Assembly: GCA_010645155.1 (NCBI GenBank)
Contig: CM021319.1
Span: forward strand, 7,546,554-7,610,553
DNA: 64,000 nt
Source of the DNA: Tigriopus japonicus
Lineage: Eukaryota > Arthropoda > Copepoda > Harpacticoida > Harpacticidae
Direction of reading: 5' to 3'
Positions 1-9,992 of the stretch are shown piece by piece; within the stretch, counting starts at the first letter, position 1; each line of letters opens with the position of its first letter. The notes under the pieces were generated by a model. That model was given only the letters and a program-made list of their open reading frames with translations, had not been told where the DNA came from and made no database searches. The position numbers and the translations under genes are program-made.

Positions 1-225
1 TTTCATGTTTGATTTCATGGAGAGTCAGTCATGTACATATAATAGGAATCTTCAAATCGAACAATTCGTCTACTTTCTGCGAAATCGTTCTTTCTATTAC
101 CCAAATATGCAGTCAAATTTAAGACAAGAAATTGAATTTATCAGCGCCTAAAATTAAGTGGAGATGTTAGAATAGAAGTTTTTTAGACCAAATTGCCATC
201 TATCGGTATATCAATATTGACTTAC

Positions 226-240
226 CAAATACTTATTCAT
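226..240 (-). CDS. First exon of a third Gly-Tyr-rich secreted precursor gene (partial)
   Basis: Only the first coding exon is in the window. On the minus strand it reads MNKYL and is followed at once by a GTAAG donor (225-221). This matches the first exons of the two complete paralogs (MNKFV at 4686-4700, MNKFL at 7987-8001), with the same split after five codons in phase 0. Upstream, the block TGCCAACTGCAAG on the plus strand (274-286) and gcttaagtaccaa (318-330) is shared with the paralog at 3893-4700. No Gly-Tyr exon follows within positions 1-220, so exon 2 lies off the left edge or has been lost. The alternative is a promoter-plus-exon-1 remnant. Confidence 0.6.
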
Positions 241-265
241 TTTTTTGGTATCGTGTCTGATGCCT

Positions 266-330
266 TGACAATTTGCCAACTGCAAGTGGACTAATGTGTT
301 TTTACCAGAATTCGGTTGCTTAAGTACCAA
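266..330 (-). promoter_or_regulatory. Promoter/5' UTR block shared with the Gly-Tyr genes
   Basis: The plus strand carries gatgccttgac, TGCCAACTGCAAG and gcttaagtaccaa in the same order and spacing as upstream of the gene at 3893-4700. On the minus strand this gives TTGGTACTTAAGC about 30 bases ahead of ATTAGTCC, which sits where the paralogs have the arthropod-like initiator ATCAGTCT. That it is a core promoter is inferred from this conservation and spacing. Confidence 0.5.
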
Positions 331-529
331 ATGCAGACACTTTTGTGGCCAAGCCTTCAGACCACTATAAACGAGATGGTTTAAATCTACGAGCCCTCGA
401 CGGTTAAATGTTTCTAAATGGCCTTGCATAAGCTTTACCAACATGTTAATTTTTAGCTATAAAGTTCATTCATTTTCCAAAATCACTCATCTGAAAAGAA
501 TTCAATTGCATTGCGGTTATCCCTTACAC

Positions 530-1372
530 CAGGGGTGGGCAACCACTTTTGGATCAAGGTCCATCAAATTTGATTCCATTTTGTCAGGGGCCAACCAAGG
601 AGACGTTGGTAGGTTCGGGGGCCCACAAATTAATGATCAAAGAGCTTCGGGTCCACAAGTGCAGACAACCCTGGCACGAAAGTTGTGTCGTAATCATATT
701 TTGAAACTAAATATTACGTCAATGCATGGACAGTTTGGCACGATCAAGCATCCAGTGTGCCCCAACAAGTTTCTAGAATAATTTTATATTGATTAGGATG
801 TAATTTAAAGACAAATAAGTGAAAAATTGATGCTCGAACAGCAAGTGTCAATTTCATGTCCGATGTTTTCTTTATGCCCCTTTCTACCCGGCTTTAAGCG
901 ATTGTAAAAAAAACAAGGAATGGCGGGAGTTAAATTTTACTTAATCTTGGAGGAAGGAGAGTCATTTGGAAACAACTCCAACCAAAAACAACTGAAATGT
1001 TACCCTCCACCTTGATTCAAGAGCTCATAGAATCTTAACCGGTCGTCAACATTTTTGGCAAAGGAAAGACACCTTCAAAATTGCGGAAAAACGTTGAGCA
1101 GTCCACGCTTTCCAATTTGGGCGAAAACATCCCAAATACCTTTCCAAGGATAGAGAGACTAGTTGGAAATAGATTGGAAGCTAAGTCGTTTAAGTCTATT
1201 CTTACATATTAAAAGTATTTCGGTTCAAAATTACGACAAAACTTTCATGTCAGTGTGTACTATGGATGTCTCGCAGGGCCACTATTTTGGACTTCCCCCA
1301 TAACTCCTGGGCCCACCAACGACCACCCTTAGGCCCACATGTGGGCTGCCGCCCACCGGTTGCCTACCCCTG
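530..1372. mobile_element. Non-autonomous hAT-type element, long copy
   Basis: The ends are CAGGGGTGGGCAACCAC and, inverted, CGGTTGCCTACCCCTG. The flanking octamers ccttacac and tcttatac match at 6 of 8 positions, as expected for a decayed 8-bp hAT target duplication. Both terminal parts match the 249-bp element at 9088-9336, but this copy has about 590 bp more in the middle. No transposase is visible. The open frame at 443-781 lies partly inside the element and is not a gene. Confidence 0.75.
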
Positions 1373-3892
1373 TCTTATACGGTATTCAGAGCTTGTCAAA
1401 ATCATCCGATCAAGACTTTCGAGTACATTAGCATACGTTTGAAAGCAAGGATAGTTAAAGTTTTTTTAATGTATTTTTGCAAAATTCTTTTAAAACTGAG
1501 ATTTACCCTTAACCTAAATAATGCACATTTCTCAAGTCAAGCATTAAAAAAGACATTTTCATGAGTGTTTGTAGGGCCTCATTTATTCTCCGACAAAAAA
1601 AACTTCACGAGTTGCTTGATTGTGTCACATTGCTGAACAGTGCTGCGAGATGGATCGAATCAAAATTTCCAATAAAATGAGTCAAATTCCCCCAAAAAAT
1701 CAATTTTTTCAAAATGCCAAAAATAGTTTGAGGTAAATCCAAAGCAAAATAGATTCAGTTTTCCTTAATAAACCCTGCAAAAAATGTCAGCTTATACGAC
1801 CTCATCAGCGCCTCCAGTGTGTGTTTATACAATGCGTATCAAATTATTAGCACCACTAGTTTTTGCTAATTTCAGCGTCTCTAATCGGGATAACTTGCTG
1901 AAACTTTCGTAGAAACATTGTTTGTACATGGCATTCATCGGCAGGAATGAACCATGAAGCACCAGAAGACTCCTATGAATATAGTCATCTCCACTAATAA
2001 GATGAAAATTTCCCTTGGATGGACCACATGGTTTGAGCAAAGGATGGGTGGCAAGGGGCAATGAGAGGCATCGTAGGTTAAAATTTCACACAAAAACTGA
2101 GAATTAGTAAAGATACCACGATTTTTTCTACGATTTTCTAGATTTTGTCTAGGTTATATGCGTCAGTCATTTGGTTGATTGGGACAGAAATATTCTAATT
2201 CGTGTCTTTTGTATCTGAGTCTATCAAGGTATTACTTAAGTCATCAAAGAGTTTCTGTCATTCTATAATACTTTTTTCATTTGATGAAATTGTTTTATTT
2301 GATGAAATTAAATCTATAGATCTTTTTATCCTTAAAGATGCATCACAACAATATCTGCTGGTCTTGACCATTTTTGAACGGTGTAATTTTCTAATTAGTC
2401 TACAGCAACAAACACAAATCAAGCTGAGTTGCATTTCACGTTGCTGAAAAAAAGATTGAACCAAATCAAAAAAAGGGAGAGCACTGTGCAATGCAGTTAT
2501 GAAATCAGGAGGACTTACAGATTAATCCCAAGTAAAGTTTCTCTTTTGTTGAAAAATGTAAAGAATATTGAAATTATCCGAATTTTTATTTCAAACACAC
2601 TTGCCACAAATGAAAGCATAAATCAATTCAAGTTTTTTCATAAAATTCAGATTGTTTTGATACTCTATTTTTGACAGCAAAAAAACTTGAAACTTCTTAG
2701 GATTGATCCATAGCTTCTCGTGAGCTCAAAACTATGTTACACAGAGTTCTCCCTTTTTGTTTTGGTAAAATCTTTAATTTCAGTTGTGTGATTTGTCATT
2801 GCTGTGGCACTTATAAACTGAAGTCTGTTTCTCAGAGCATTGGTCCTGTCTACAAAAGTCCTGTCTAGAGCATTGTAATAAAGAGTAGAGTCATAAAATG
2901 CGCCATCTTGTGCATTTTATGTGGCAAGAGCTCGCTCTTCCCATGATACCCGTGCATTTGAAGATAACAAGTCATACATCACATTTGGAAAAAAATAAAT
3001 TACCTGAAACGTTGATGAGGAATTGCTAATGGACTAGCGGTTGAATTTATGCGTAAAATGCCTTTAAGATTGGTGTGAAAGGCTCAATAATTGAAAAGAA
3101 GTGTAAGGTATGATCCATGCCCTGATTTAGCCAAAACATGGCTTGATGGGTGATTGATTGTTAATCAAGCTTCTTCTATATGTAATCACAATACTGTAGT
3201 TCTTGAAATTGATGACCAGTGTAAGCAAGCGAAAGAAAGAGGAAAAGTGGGGAGGGTGAATGTGGCAAAGGGTTTGTTTTACGACGGATTGCCGTAACAG
3301 AACATGGAAAAGCGCTTAGACAAAAATCAATGAAAATATTTGAGGGAAGAAGAATACTAAAGGTACACTTCAGAATCTAATTTCAAGAGGTTGTCACCCC
3401 TTCGACATCGCATAACATGTAGAATAAACCTATTTAGGTAAATATTTTCAAAGTAGCTATGCATTATAATAACGAATTGCAAGTCTATTGTGCATTATTT
3501 GATTCAAACTGTACAAGGAACTCAAAACGTGTGAATGAATAAAATTAGGCTCATTTCACACGTTTTAACAAGTTCATGACAAATACATCTTCATACTCAT
3601 TTGTAATATTCAGGTACTTTAAAGTTGACTGAGTCTTGCAGTGACTTTGTTGGTACCAGCTATTATTATTCTTCCCAAGATCATTCGGGATGAATGGTTC
3701 CTAGTTTTTTTTTGACGTTTCATTGAAACGATTGTACGAGCCCAAAACCTGACCCTTATGCATCACAATTTCTCAACAAGTTTGGGATGTATTTCCAAAT
3801 CACTAAACAATTATATCATGAAACTTATGAAAATGTTCGGAGTGTGAATGTTTGCGAACAGTTGCTTGTCAATGATATTTAGATCACAGCAT
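1373..3892. other. Intergenic, no gene recognised
   Basis: AT-rich sequence. Several short open frames (for example 2202-2447 and 2429-2674 on the plus strand) show no domain, no signal peptide and no splice-bounded structure. I see no RNA gene and no clear repeat here. Confidence 0.5.
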
Positions 3893-4700
3893 TTACTTGC
3901 CATAACCGTATCCATGGCTGTATCCACCATGGCTGCGGCCATAACCACCATAGCTACGATAACCACCATATCCACCATATCCGGGCTCAGCCTCGGCAGA
4001 TCGCTTGCCATAGCCATGACCATAACCATGTCCACCATAGCTGCGTCCATAACCGCCATAACCGTGTCCATAACCGCCATAACCACCATATCCGGGTTCA
4101 GCGTCAGCCTCAGCAGATCGCTTGCCATAGTGATGTCCGTAGCCACCATAGCTGTGGCCATATCCGCCATATCCTCCATATCCGTAACCTCCATAGCCGG
4201 GCTCAGCTTCAGCATCAGCGGATCGCTTGCCATAATGATGGCCGTATCCACCGTAGCTGTGGCCATAGCCGCCATATCCACCATAGCCGCCATAGCCGTA
4301 TCCGGGCTCAGCCTCAGCTGAACGCTTCTCAACCTCGACCTCTGTAGTCTCAGCTGATCGCTTGCCGTAATGATGTCCGTAGCCACCATAACCGCCATAA
4401 CCACCATGGCTGTATCCGCCATAACCGCCATAGCCGCCATATCCAGGCTCAGCTTCGGCTGATCGTTTGCCGTGACCGTGTCCATAGCCGCCGCCGTATC
4501 CACGTCCATGACCATAACCTCCATAGCCATAACCACCATAAGGACTGGCCTCAGGTTCAGCGCAGGCGACTGCGAGAACGAAAGCTGCACAAGCCTGAAA
4601 GAGTAGATTATACAAGTTACTTTAGCTTCATAGCTGCTATTTCCTCCTTTGCTTGTTTGTATTCAACTAGAATGGGAACACATACCACAAACTTGTTCAT
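3893..4700 (-). CDS. Gly-Tyr-rich secreted precursor A with Lys-Arg cleavage sites
   Basis: Two exons: 4686-4700 (MNKFV) and 3893-4594, separated by a 91-bp intron with GTATG donor and ctctttcag acceptor, phase 0. The 238-residue product starts with a signal peptide (MNKFVACAAFVLAVACA, then EPEASPYGG). The body is Gly-Tyr repeats with His, Ser and Arg, broken by six KRS sites. Five are preceded by Gly (GKRSAEAEP type, commonly HHYGKRSA), and the protein ends in YGYGK. Gly-Lys-Arg is the classical site for prohormone cleavage followed by C-terminal amidation, so a multi-peptide precursor is a reasonable inference. Similar composition occurs in nematode nlp-type antimicrobial peptides and in arthropod cuticle proteins, so the function is open. 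A paralog lies at 7575-8001. Confidence 0.85.
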
Positions 4701-4732
4701 ATTGAATGCTGATGTCGGATGCCTTGACTGTT

Positions 4733-4789
4733 TGCCAACTGCAAGTAGACTGATATCTTACAGCTCCGACGAGGATGCTTAAGTACCAA
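4733..4789 (-). promoter_or_regulatory. Likely core promoter of Gly-Tyr gene A
   Basis: Reading the minus strand toward the gene: TTGGTACTTAAGC (4789-4777), then about 25-30 bases later the initiator-like ATCAGTCT (TCAGT at 4753-4749), then CTTGCAGTTGGCA. The same blocks precede the partial gene at 226-240, and the initiator part precedes gene B. A canonical TATAAA is absent; CTTAAG occupies that position. Confidence 0.5.
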
Positions 4790-4800
4790 AAGCGAGACCT

Positions 4801-7560
4801 TTGTGCGTAAATCTGGTGGGCAAGTCACCTCTGAGCACTGTCTATCCATCCATTGACGCTATCATAAGACAAATGGACTCTGACATTTGAATTACTGAAG
4901 TTTTGCCACATTACATGTTAATGTCTCAATATTTCATTTCAAGGGTTTATGTCTAAATAGGTTCTATTTTTTGCAGTTAATGAACTTGCAATTCTGTAAA
5001 CTTAGTCGTAAAATTAACAGGTACAGATCTACAAAATGATATCCTGACTATCCCGCATCCTAAACTTTGCTCAAATTCTGAGTTTTTTGAATATCAAATA
5101 TGGCAAAATAATTTCATATAATTCATGCAAAATGGTGAATCTGATCTCTTCATACCTCTTTGAATAGGGTGTGTCTGAATTACGCGACAGACATCTCTAA
5201 GGAAAAAATCCTCTCCAATGTTTTGATATGGTATTATAAATAAATGGATGGTCCCAAGTGCAAAATGTTAGGGTCCTCGCCACATATTAGCTTTGTTGAG
5301 ATCTAAACTTTCGATTAAATGAGTTTACGTTCAGAATTGAATCATGTAATAGAGCTTCTAGTAATCTTTTAAACTCACATATTCAAAATATTGGTGCCAT
5401 ATTTCGTTAATCCTGTCTAAAAGTTTTGTCTGCCAATGTTTTACTGATTAAGTTGTTTTCTTGATTTTTCCGAAACCACACCTCGAAAAATTAGCAGAAA
5501 AAAGTAACTACTTCGTTCTCGCAAGAAAGCAAACGTCTTCAGTGTCCCTTTTCGATACTCTGATGATCTACTACGTTCCTCTGCACATAAAGAAACTTAC
5601 TGGGTATTGTTAAGAGGCGATCTAATGATAAAATCAATGACTATTCATGAATATTTTTGCCTAAACTTTGCAAGTTGCTGTCTTTTGGTGCTCTTCCTCT
5701 TCACTGACCAAAAACTCAACTTGAAGGTAAAAATGCAAGCCTCCAAAATTTCAACGAATTAGCTACTGAGCAAGAATTTTTTGACCCATTTTGACGTGTT
5801 TGATTGTTGTACCCATTTTTGCACGACCAACAAAATCTAGGGCTCGAGGTAATCCTTTGACCATTTGAGGTGTTGATATTGTTCAATCCTTTCTTAGTGA
5901 GAGTACTAAAATTAAGAAAAATGTAGATTGTGGCTGTGAGGTGCACAGTATATTTCATATTTAGAGTATTAGGTAGGTCCACATGGTTTGAATATATCCA
6001 CTCAACAAAAACATGTATTTCCAAACCATATTGTAAAAAGGATATCTTATCAGAATTGACAAATGTAAGGGAAACATAGCGTTTTATTCATAATTCTCTT
6101 TTACTTTTCAATTCTGTCTCAACTCTCAACATGAATTGCTGAACTCATTGAACATTTGATAGGCTGAAAACACATTAAAAACAGTTTAAAAAACATTCCT
6201 GAGTTGCAGATTATCCAAATGCTCCATAATCGATTCACCTCATTATGAAATTTTGTTCTCCACAATGTAAAATTTCGACTCTTTAAGAAGCAACAAAAAT
6301 AATTTCAATACTAAGAAGCACAGAAGGTAAAATTTGATGAAAACGACGGTGACTTACAATCACAAGTAAAAGGGCCTATTTAATCGATGACGAAGGAGTC
6401 TCAACGGAAAAAAAGAAAAGTGATGAAAAAGGCTCGAATGCATTTTGATCAAAATGGCTTGCCTCTAACTAATACTCCTTACATTATTGAAATCTATCTA
6501 TCGTCGTCACATTTGGCCTATTACATCAAAAAAACGAAATTGACCAAGTTTAATCCTTTTTTTATTTCCAGCTGTTTCTGTACTACCCAATTCCATCCAT
6601 GACAAATTCAAACAAAACTAAGGTTTTCTCACGCCCAAGAATCTTCGACCCAAAAATAATTATCCGAAGTTTGTTTTCAAAATGTGTTTTCCTCTGATTT
6701 AATGATCCTGATGTTCTGATCAAAGTTTGCCGTTCCTACAATCCTGAGAAAAAAAACCCTCAAGGTTTATGGGAAACCTGGGGATTGGTCCCAACCAACC
6801 AAACAATAACCCAAACACTTTCGCACCACATTAATGCAAATAGCTACTTAAATGATGGAAAAAGAAAAAAGAATCAATAGAGTAGGGTACTTTGGGAGAA
6901 GTCGATAGTTCCATTTTGCTCCCTCTCCCTTGTGGACCACACATGGTGCACCACAGCATATTGAGGGAAATAGGGAGTCCAATGAAACGACTTGGGATAA
7001 GACATGGTAACCAACTGTTTTGAGAACCAACCATTTCTTTGAAAACAACTTGCAAAAACCTTTATTCTGTGACCAATACCAATTACCAATTTGTATTTTT
7101 GCACTTTTATTTCCCTAATTTAAGAGCGTTTCAAAATCTTTTTGAAAATTGCATCGTTCCATTTAACTCATCTTGATTCTTGAAATTGCTCCAAGAACAA
7201 TTGTATTACTGGCAACCGTTCGTTGATCAAAAGCGATAATCTGACCAAAGAAGACAAACCAACCATTCAAGGAGAAAGAAACCTGGATACTTTTTCGAAA
7301 TATAAATTTAGGATCCATTATAAGATAAGCCTAAGAAATCAGCTGATATAGAAGATGGCATTCCTTTATCTTATACAGTTAAGTTTGGTGCACGGAAAAG
7401 AACATACAAAATCAACTGAAGACCTAGCAACTTTTGATTGATAGCGTGTATTTGAACAGTTTGGCTTTTCCAAATCCTTAACAATTGTAATGGACCAGAG
7501 AGCTTCGTAGATCATAGAGGGGGGTTGGATGTTTGACCGTTGGGGTGTTTTGAAGTGACA
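4801..7560. other. Intergenic, no gene recognised
   Basis: AT-rich. Open frames at 5716-6024 (minus), 6387-6602 (plus) and overlapping minus frames at 6831-7104 are short, unsupported by splice sites and have no recognisable domains. Confidence 0.5.
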
Positions 7561-7574
7561 TTTAAAGCTGACAT

Positions 7575-8001
7575 TTACTTGCCATGGCCGTACCCATAGC
7601 TACGGCCATAACCGCCATAACCGCCACGATTGTAACCACCATATCCTCCATAACCATATCCGGGCTCAGCCTCAGCAGATCGCTTGCCGTAGTGTCTGTA
7701 GCCGCCATATCCACCATAACCGCCATGGCCATAACCACCATAGCCGTAACCGCCATGGCCGTATCCGGGCTCGGCCTCAGCAGATCGCTTGCCGTGGTGA
7801 TGTCCGTAGCCACCATAACCGCCTCGGCTGTATCCACCATAACCACCATAGCCATAACCACCATAAGGACTGGCCTCAGGTTCAGCGCAAGCAACTGCGA
7901 GAACGAAAGCTGCGAAAGCCTGGAAAAATAATGTCGATTTGGAAAGCTTCTCTTAAATTTGGAAATAAAACTTAGAGTGAGCTTACCAAAAACTTGTTCA
8001 T
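7575..8001 (-). CDS. Gly-Tyr-rich secreted precursor B
   Basis: Two exons: 7987-8001 (MNKFL, donor GTAAGC) and 7575-7919 (acceptor ttttccag), phase 0, giving 119 residues. The signal peptide MNKFLAFAAFVLAVACA is followed by EPEASPYGGYG, as in gene A. There are two GKRSAEAEPGYG units separating three Gly-Tyr-rich segments, and a C-terminal GYGHGK. It is about half as long as gene A, with fewer repeat units. Gly before each Lys-Arg would allow amidation of released peptides; this is inferred from the motif only. Gene A and gene B share exon structure, signal peptide and 5' sequence, so they arose by duplication. Cuticle or antimicrobial roles are both possible. Confidence 0.85.
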
Positions 8002-8033
8002 GTTGAATGTTGATGTCGGATGCCTTGACTATT

Positions 8034-8086
8034 TGCCAACTGCAAGCAGACTGATACTTGGTTTGGGAGCCAATGATTCTTTTATA
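8034..8086 (-). promoter_or_regulatory. TATA box and initiator of Gly-Tyr gene B
   Basis: On the minus strand a perfect TATAAAAG (8086-8079) is followed about 34 bases later by ATCAGTCT (TCAGT at 8054-8050), a textbook arthropod initiator, and then CTTGCAGTTGGCA. The start codon is about 50 bases further on. Of the three family members this one has the clearest TATA box. Confidence 0.75.
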
Positions 8087-8396
8087 CTTCCAGTGAGAGA
8101 CATTTAGCTGCAATTTTTAAAGGTCTCCTGGCACGTATGAGTTCAATGTCGAAGATGTAGAGACATTTCCGAGCACTTCACAAAGATGATGACGCTAGCC
8201 ATAACAGTGGAGGTGGTTGTTTTACTATCGTCGAGAAGGCTTGATTCTCGTCTTGGTTCTTTGGTTGCAATCACGACAAGCAAAGTTCAATGTTCATATT
8301 AGGGCTTGCACGGACTAAGAACGAATTTCAGCGATTGGAGAGAGCCGGATTTTAAGTCTACAATTTGCATCTTTTGTACCGATTTCATATTTGTCC

Positions 8397-8878
8397 ACCA
8401 AAAATTGTCAGCGACCATTATGTGCCAATTGCAAAGAGATTGATGCTACTACTCTTTAAAAATGGAAGTTGTAAGGATCTGTAAAATACCTATGTTAAGT
8501 AACATAGATCTCAACTCAACCCCATGAAGTAATTTATCTCAAAAAAGACAAATTCTGCTACTTTCATGGGAAATTGGGCTTTTTGCTTGTCTAAAACTCA
8601 TCTCAAAAAGGTAAAAACAGAATAAATAAGAAGAATTACCAAAAATTGTCAGCGACCATTGCGTGCCAATTGCAAAGAGATTGATGCTACTACTCTTTAA
8701 AAAATGGAAGTTCTAAGGATCTGTAAAATACCCATGTTTAGTAACATAGATCTCAACTCAACCCCATAAAGACATTTATCTCAAAAAAGACAAATTCTGC
8801 TACTTTCATTGGAAATTGGGCTTTTTGCTTGTCTAAAACTCATCTCAAAAAGGTAAAAACAGAATAAATAAGCAGAAT
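8397..8878. repeat. Two-copy tandem duplication of 241 bp holding a decayed Gly-Tyr 5' region
   Basis: Copy 1 is 8397-8637 and copy 2 is 8638-8878. They differ by scattered substitutions and one extra A. Each contains TGCCAATTGCAAAGAGATTG (8423-8442 and 8664-8683), which closely matches TGCCAACTGCAAGCAGACTG upstream of the Gly-Tyr genes. The segment therefore probably derives from another family member that lost its coding exons. No open frame continues from it. Confidence 0.75.
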
Positions 8879-9087
8879 TGGTCTTAGATATTGATATCTA
8901 ATAAGTCCAAAAGGCTGTTGAAGTGCTAGCCTATTCATATGAATAATTTGATTTTGTATTTTTGGAAATTTCCTGAACGCATAAGTTCTCACTTAAAGAT
9001 TCTAAGAACACAAAACGAGTCCAATAAAATAGCTCTCCAAAATGCTAAGATGTTAGTGGATGTGTTTCACAAGCTATTCTTCTAAGG

Positions 9088-9336
9088 CAGGGGTCGGCAA
9101 CCACTTGGGTCAAGGCCAGACAAATTTGATTACAAGTTGTCAAGGGCCCACCAAACAGACGTTGGTAGGTTCAGGGGCCCACAAATTAATGATCAAAGAG
9201 CTTTGGGCTCACATGTACAGTACTATGGATGCCTTGCGGGCCCGCTTTTTTGAACTTTCCCCATAGCTCCTGGGTCCCACCAAAGACCACCCTTGGGCCC
9301 ACATGTGGGCCGCGGTCCACCGGTTGCCTACCCCTG
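9088..9336. mobile_element. hAT-type MITE, short copy
   Basis: Ends CAGGGGTCGGCAACCAC and CGGTTGCCTACCCCTG inverted, with a perfect 8-bp target duplication ttctaagg (9080-9087 and 9337-9344). It is the internally deleted relative of the element at 530-1372. The open frame 9060-9266 is a shadow within it. Confidence 0.9.
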
Positions 9337-9992
9337 TTCTAAGGCATCATCTAAGACTGGCACAAGATAAGTTAGTGCCAAAAAGTATCAGCCAAACCAT
9401 GTCTCATAAATGGAAAGGTCCAAAAATCATTAATCAAATCCGTGTGACATGACACATCTTTTGCTTCCTCAAGTTTTTTCTTATGTTGTATGTCTATTTT
9501 CAATATACAAGATGCTGGACAGCAGAAGGGGTTACTTATCATTTCTACGACGTTGATTTCATTGTCTCAAAAATATTGTGAAACCACATTCTTCGTACTC
9601 TGAAGACAGTTTGCAACTTCAACACCTCGTCGGTATTCCTTGAATCTTTTTGGCTTAAAAGATCATCCGAGTCTTATTTCGGTTTCCGAAATTCGGTTGT
9701 GAAGCCTAGTAGGGAAACAGCATTGCTTCAGTTTGGAATAGTTGGTTGTTATCCTGGTTTTGAATGCGAAAAGCCATTTCGCAGAGAACTCTTGGTTTTA
9801 GATACACAACAATCAAAATCACATGTTGACTTAAAGGGTAATGAAAAAATCTACATATCACGCCACTAGATTCACATGATCTCATTGAAAAAAAAGCCAC
9901 ATGACAATGTTGCCAACGATTAATCGATCCATCCCCTGGTAACAACAGCAACCGCTCGAACAATGCGTTGAACTTCAATTCGGACTACGTTA

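Noticed and set aside
443..781. 112-residue plus-strand open frame
   Set aside because: Overlaps the hAT element at 530-1372; its text repeats in the copy at 9088.
3811..4590. Long Met/Ala/Asp-rich open frame on the minus strand, and a Thr/Ile/Ser-rich one on the plus strand at 3848-4321
   Set aside because: Both are out-of-frame readings of the Gly-Tyr repeat; the frame with a signal peptide, intron and GKRSAEAEP units is the real one.
7562..8113. 183-residue minus-strand frame and 7584-7931 plus-strand frame
   Set aside because: Shadows of gene B; the first runs straight through its intron.
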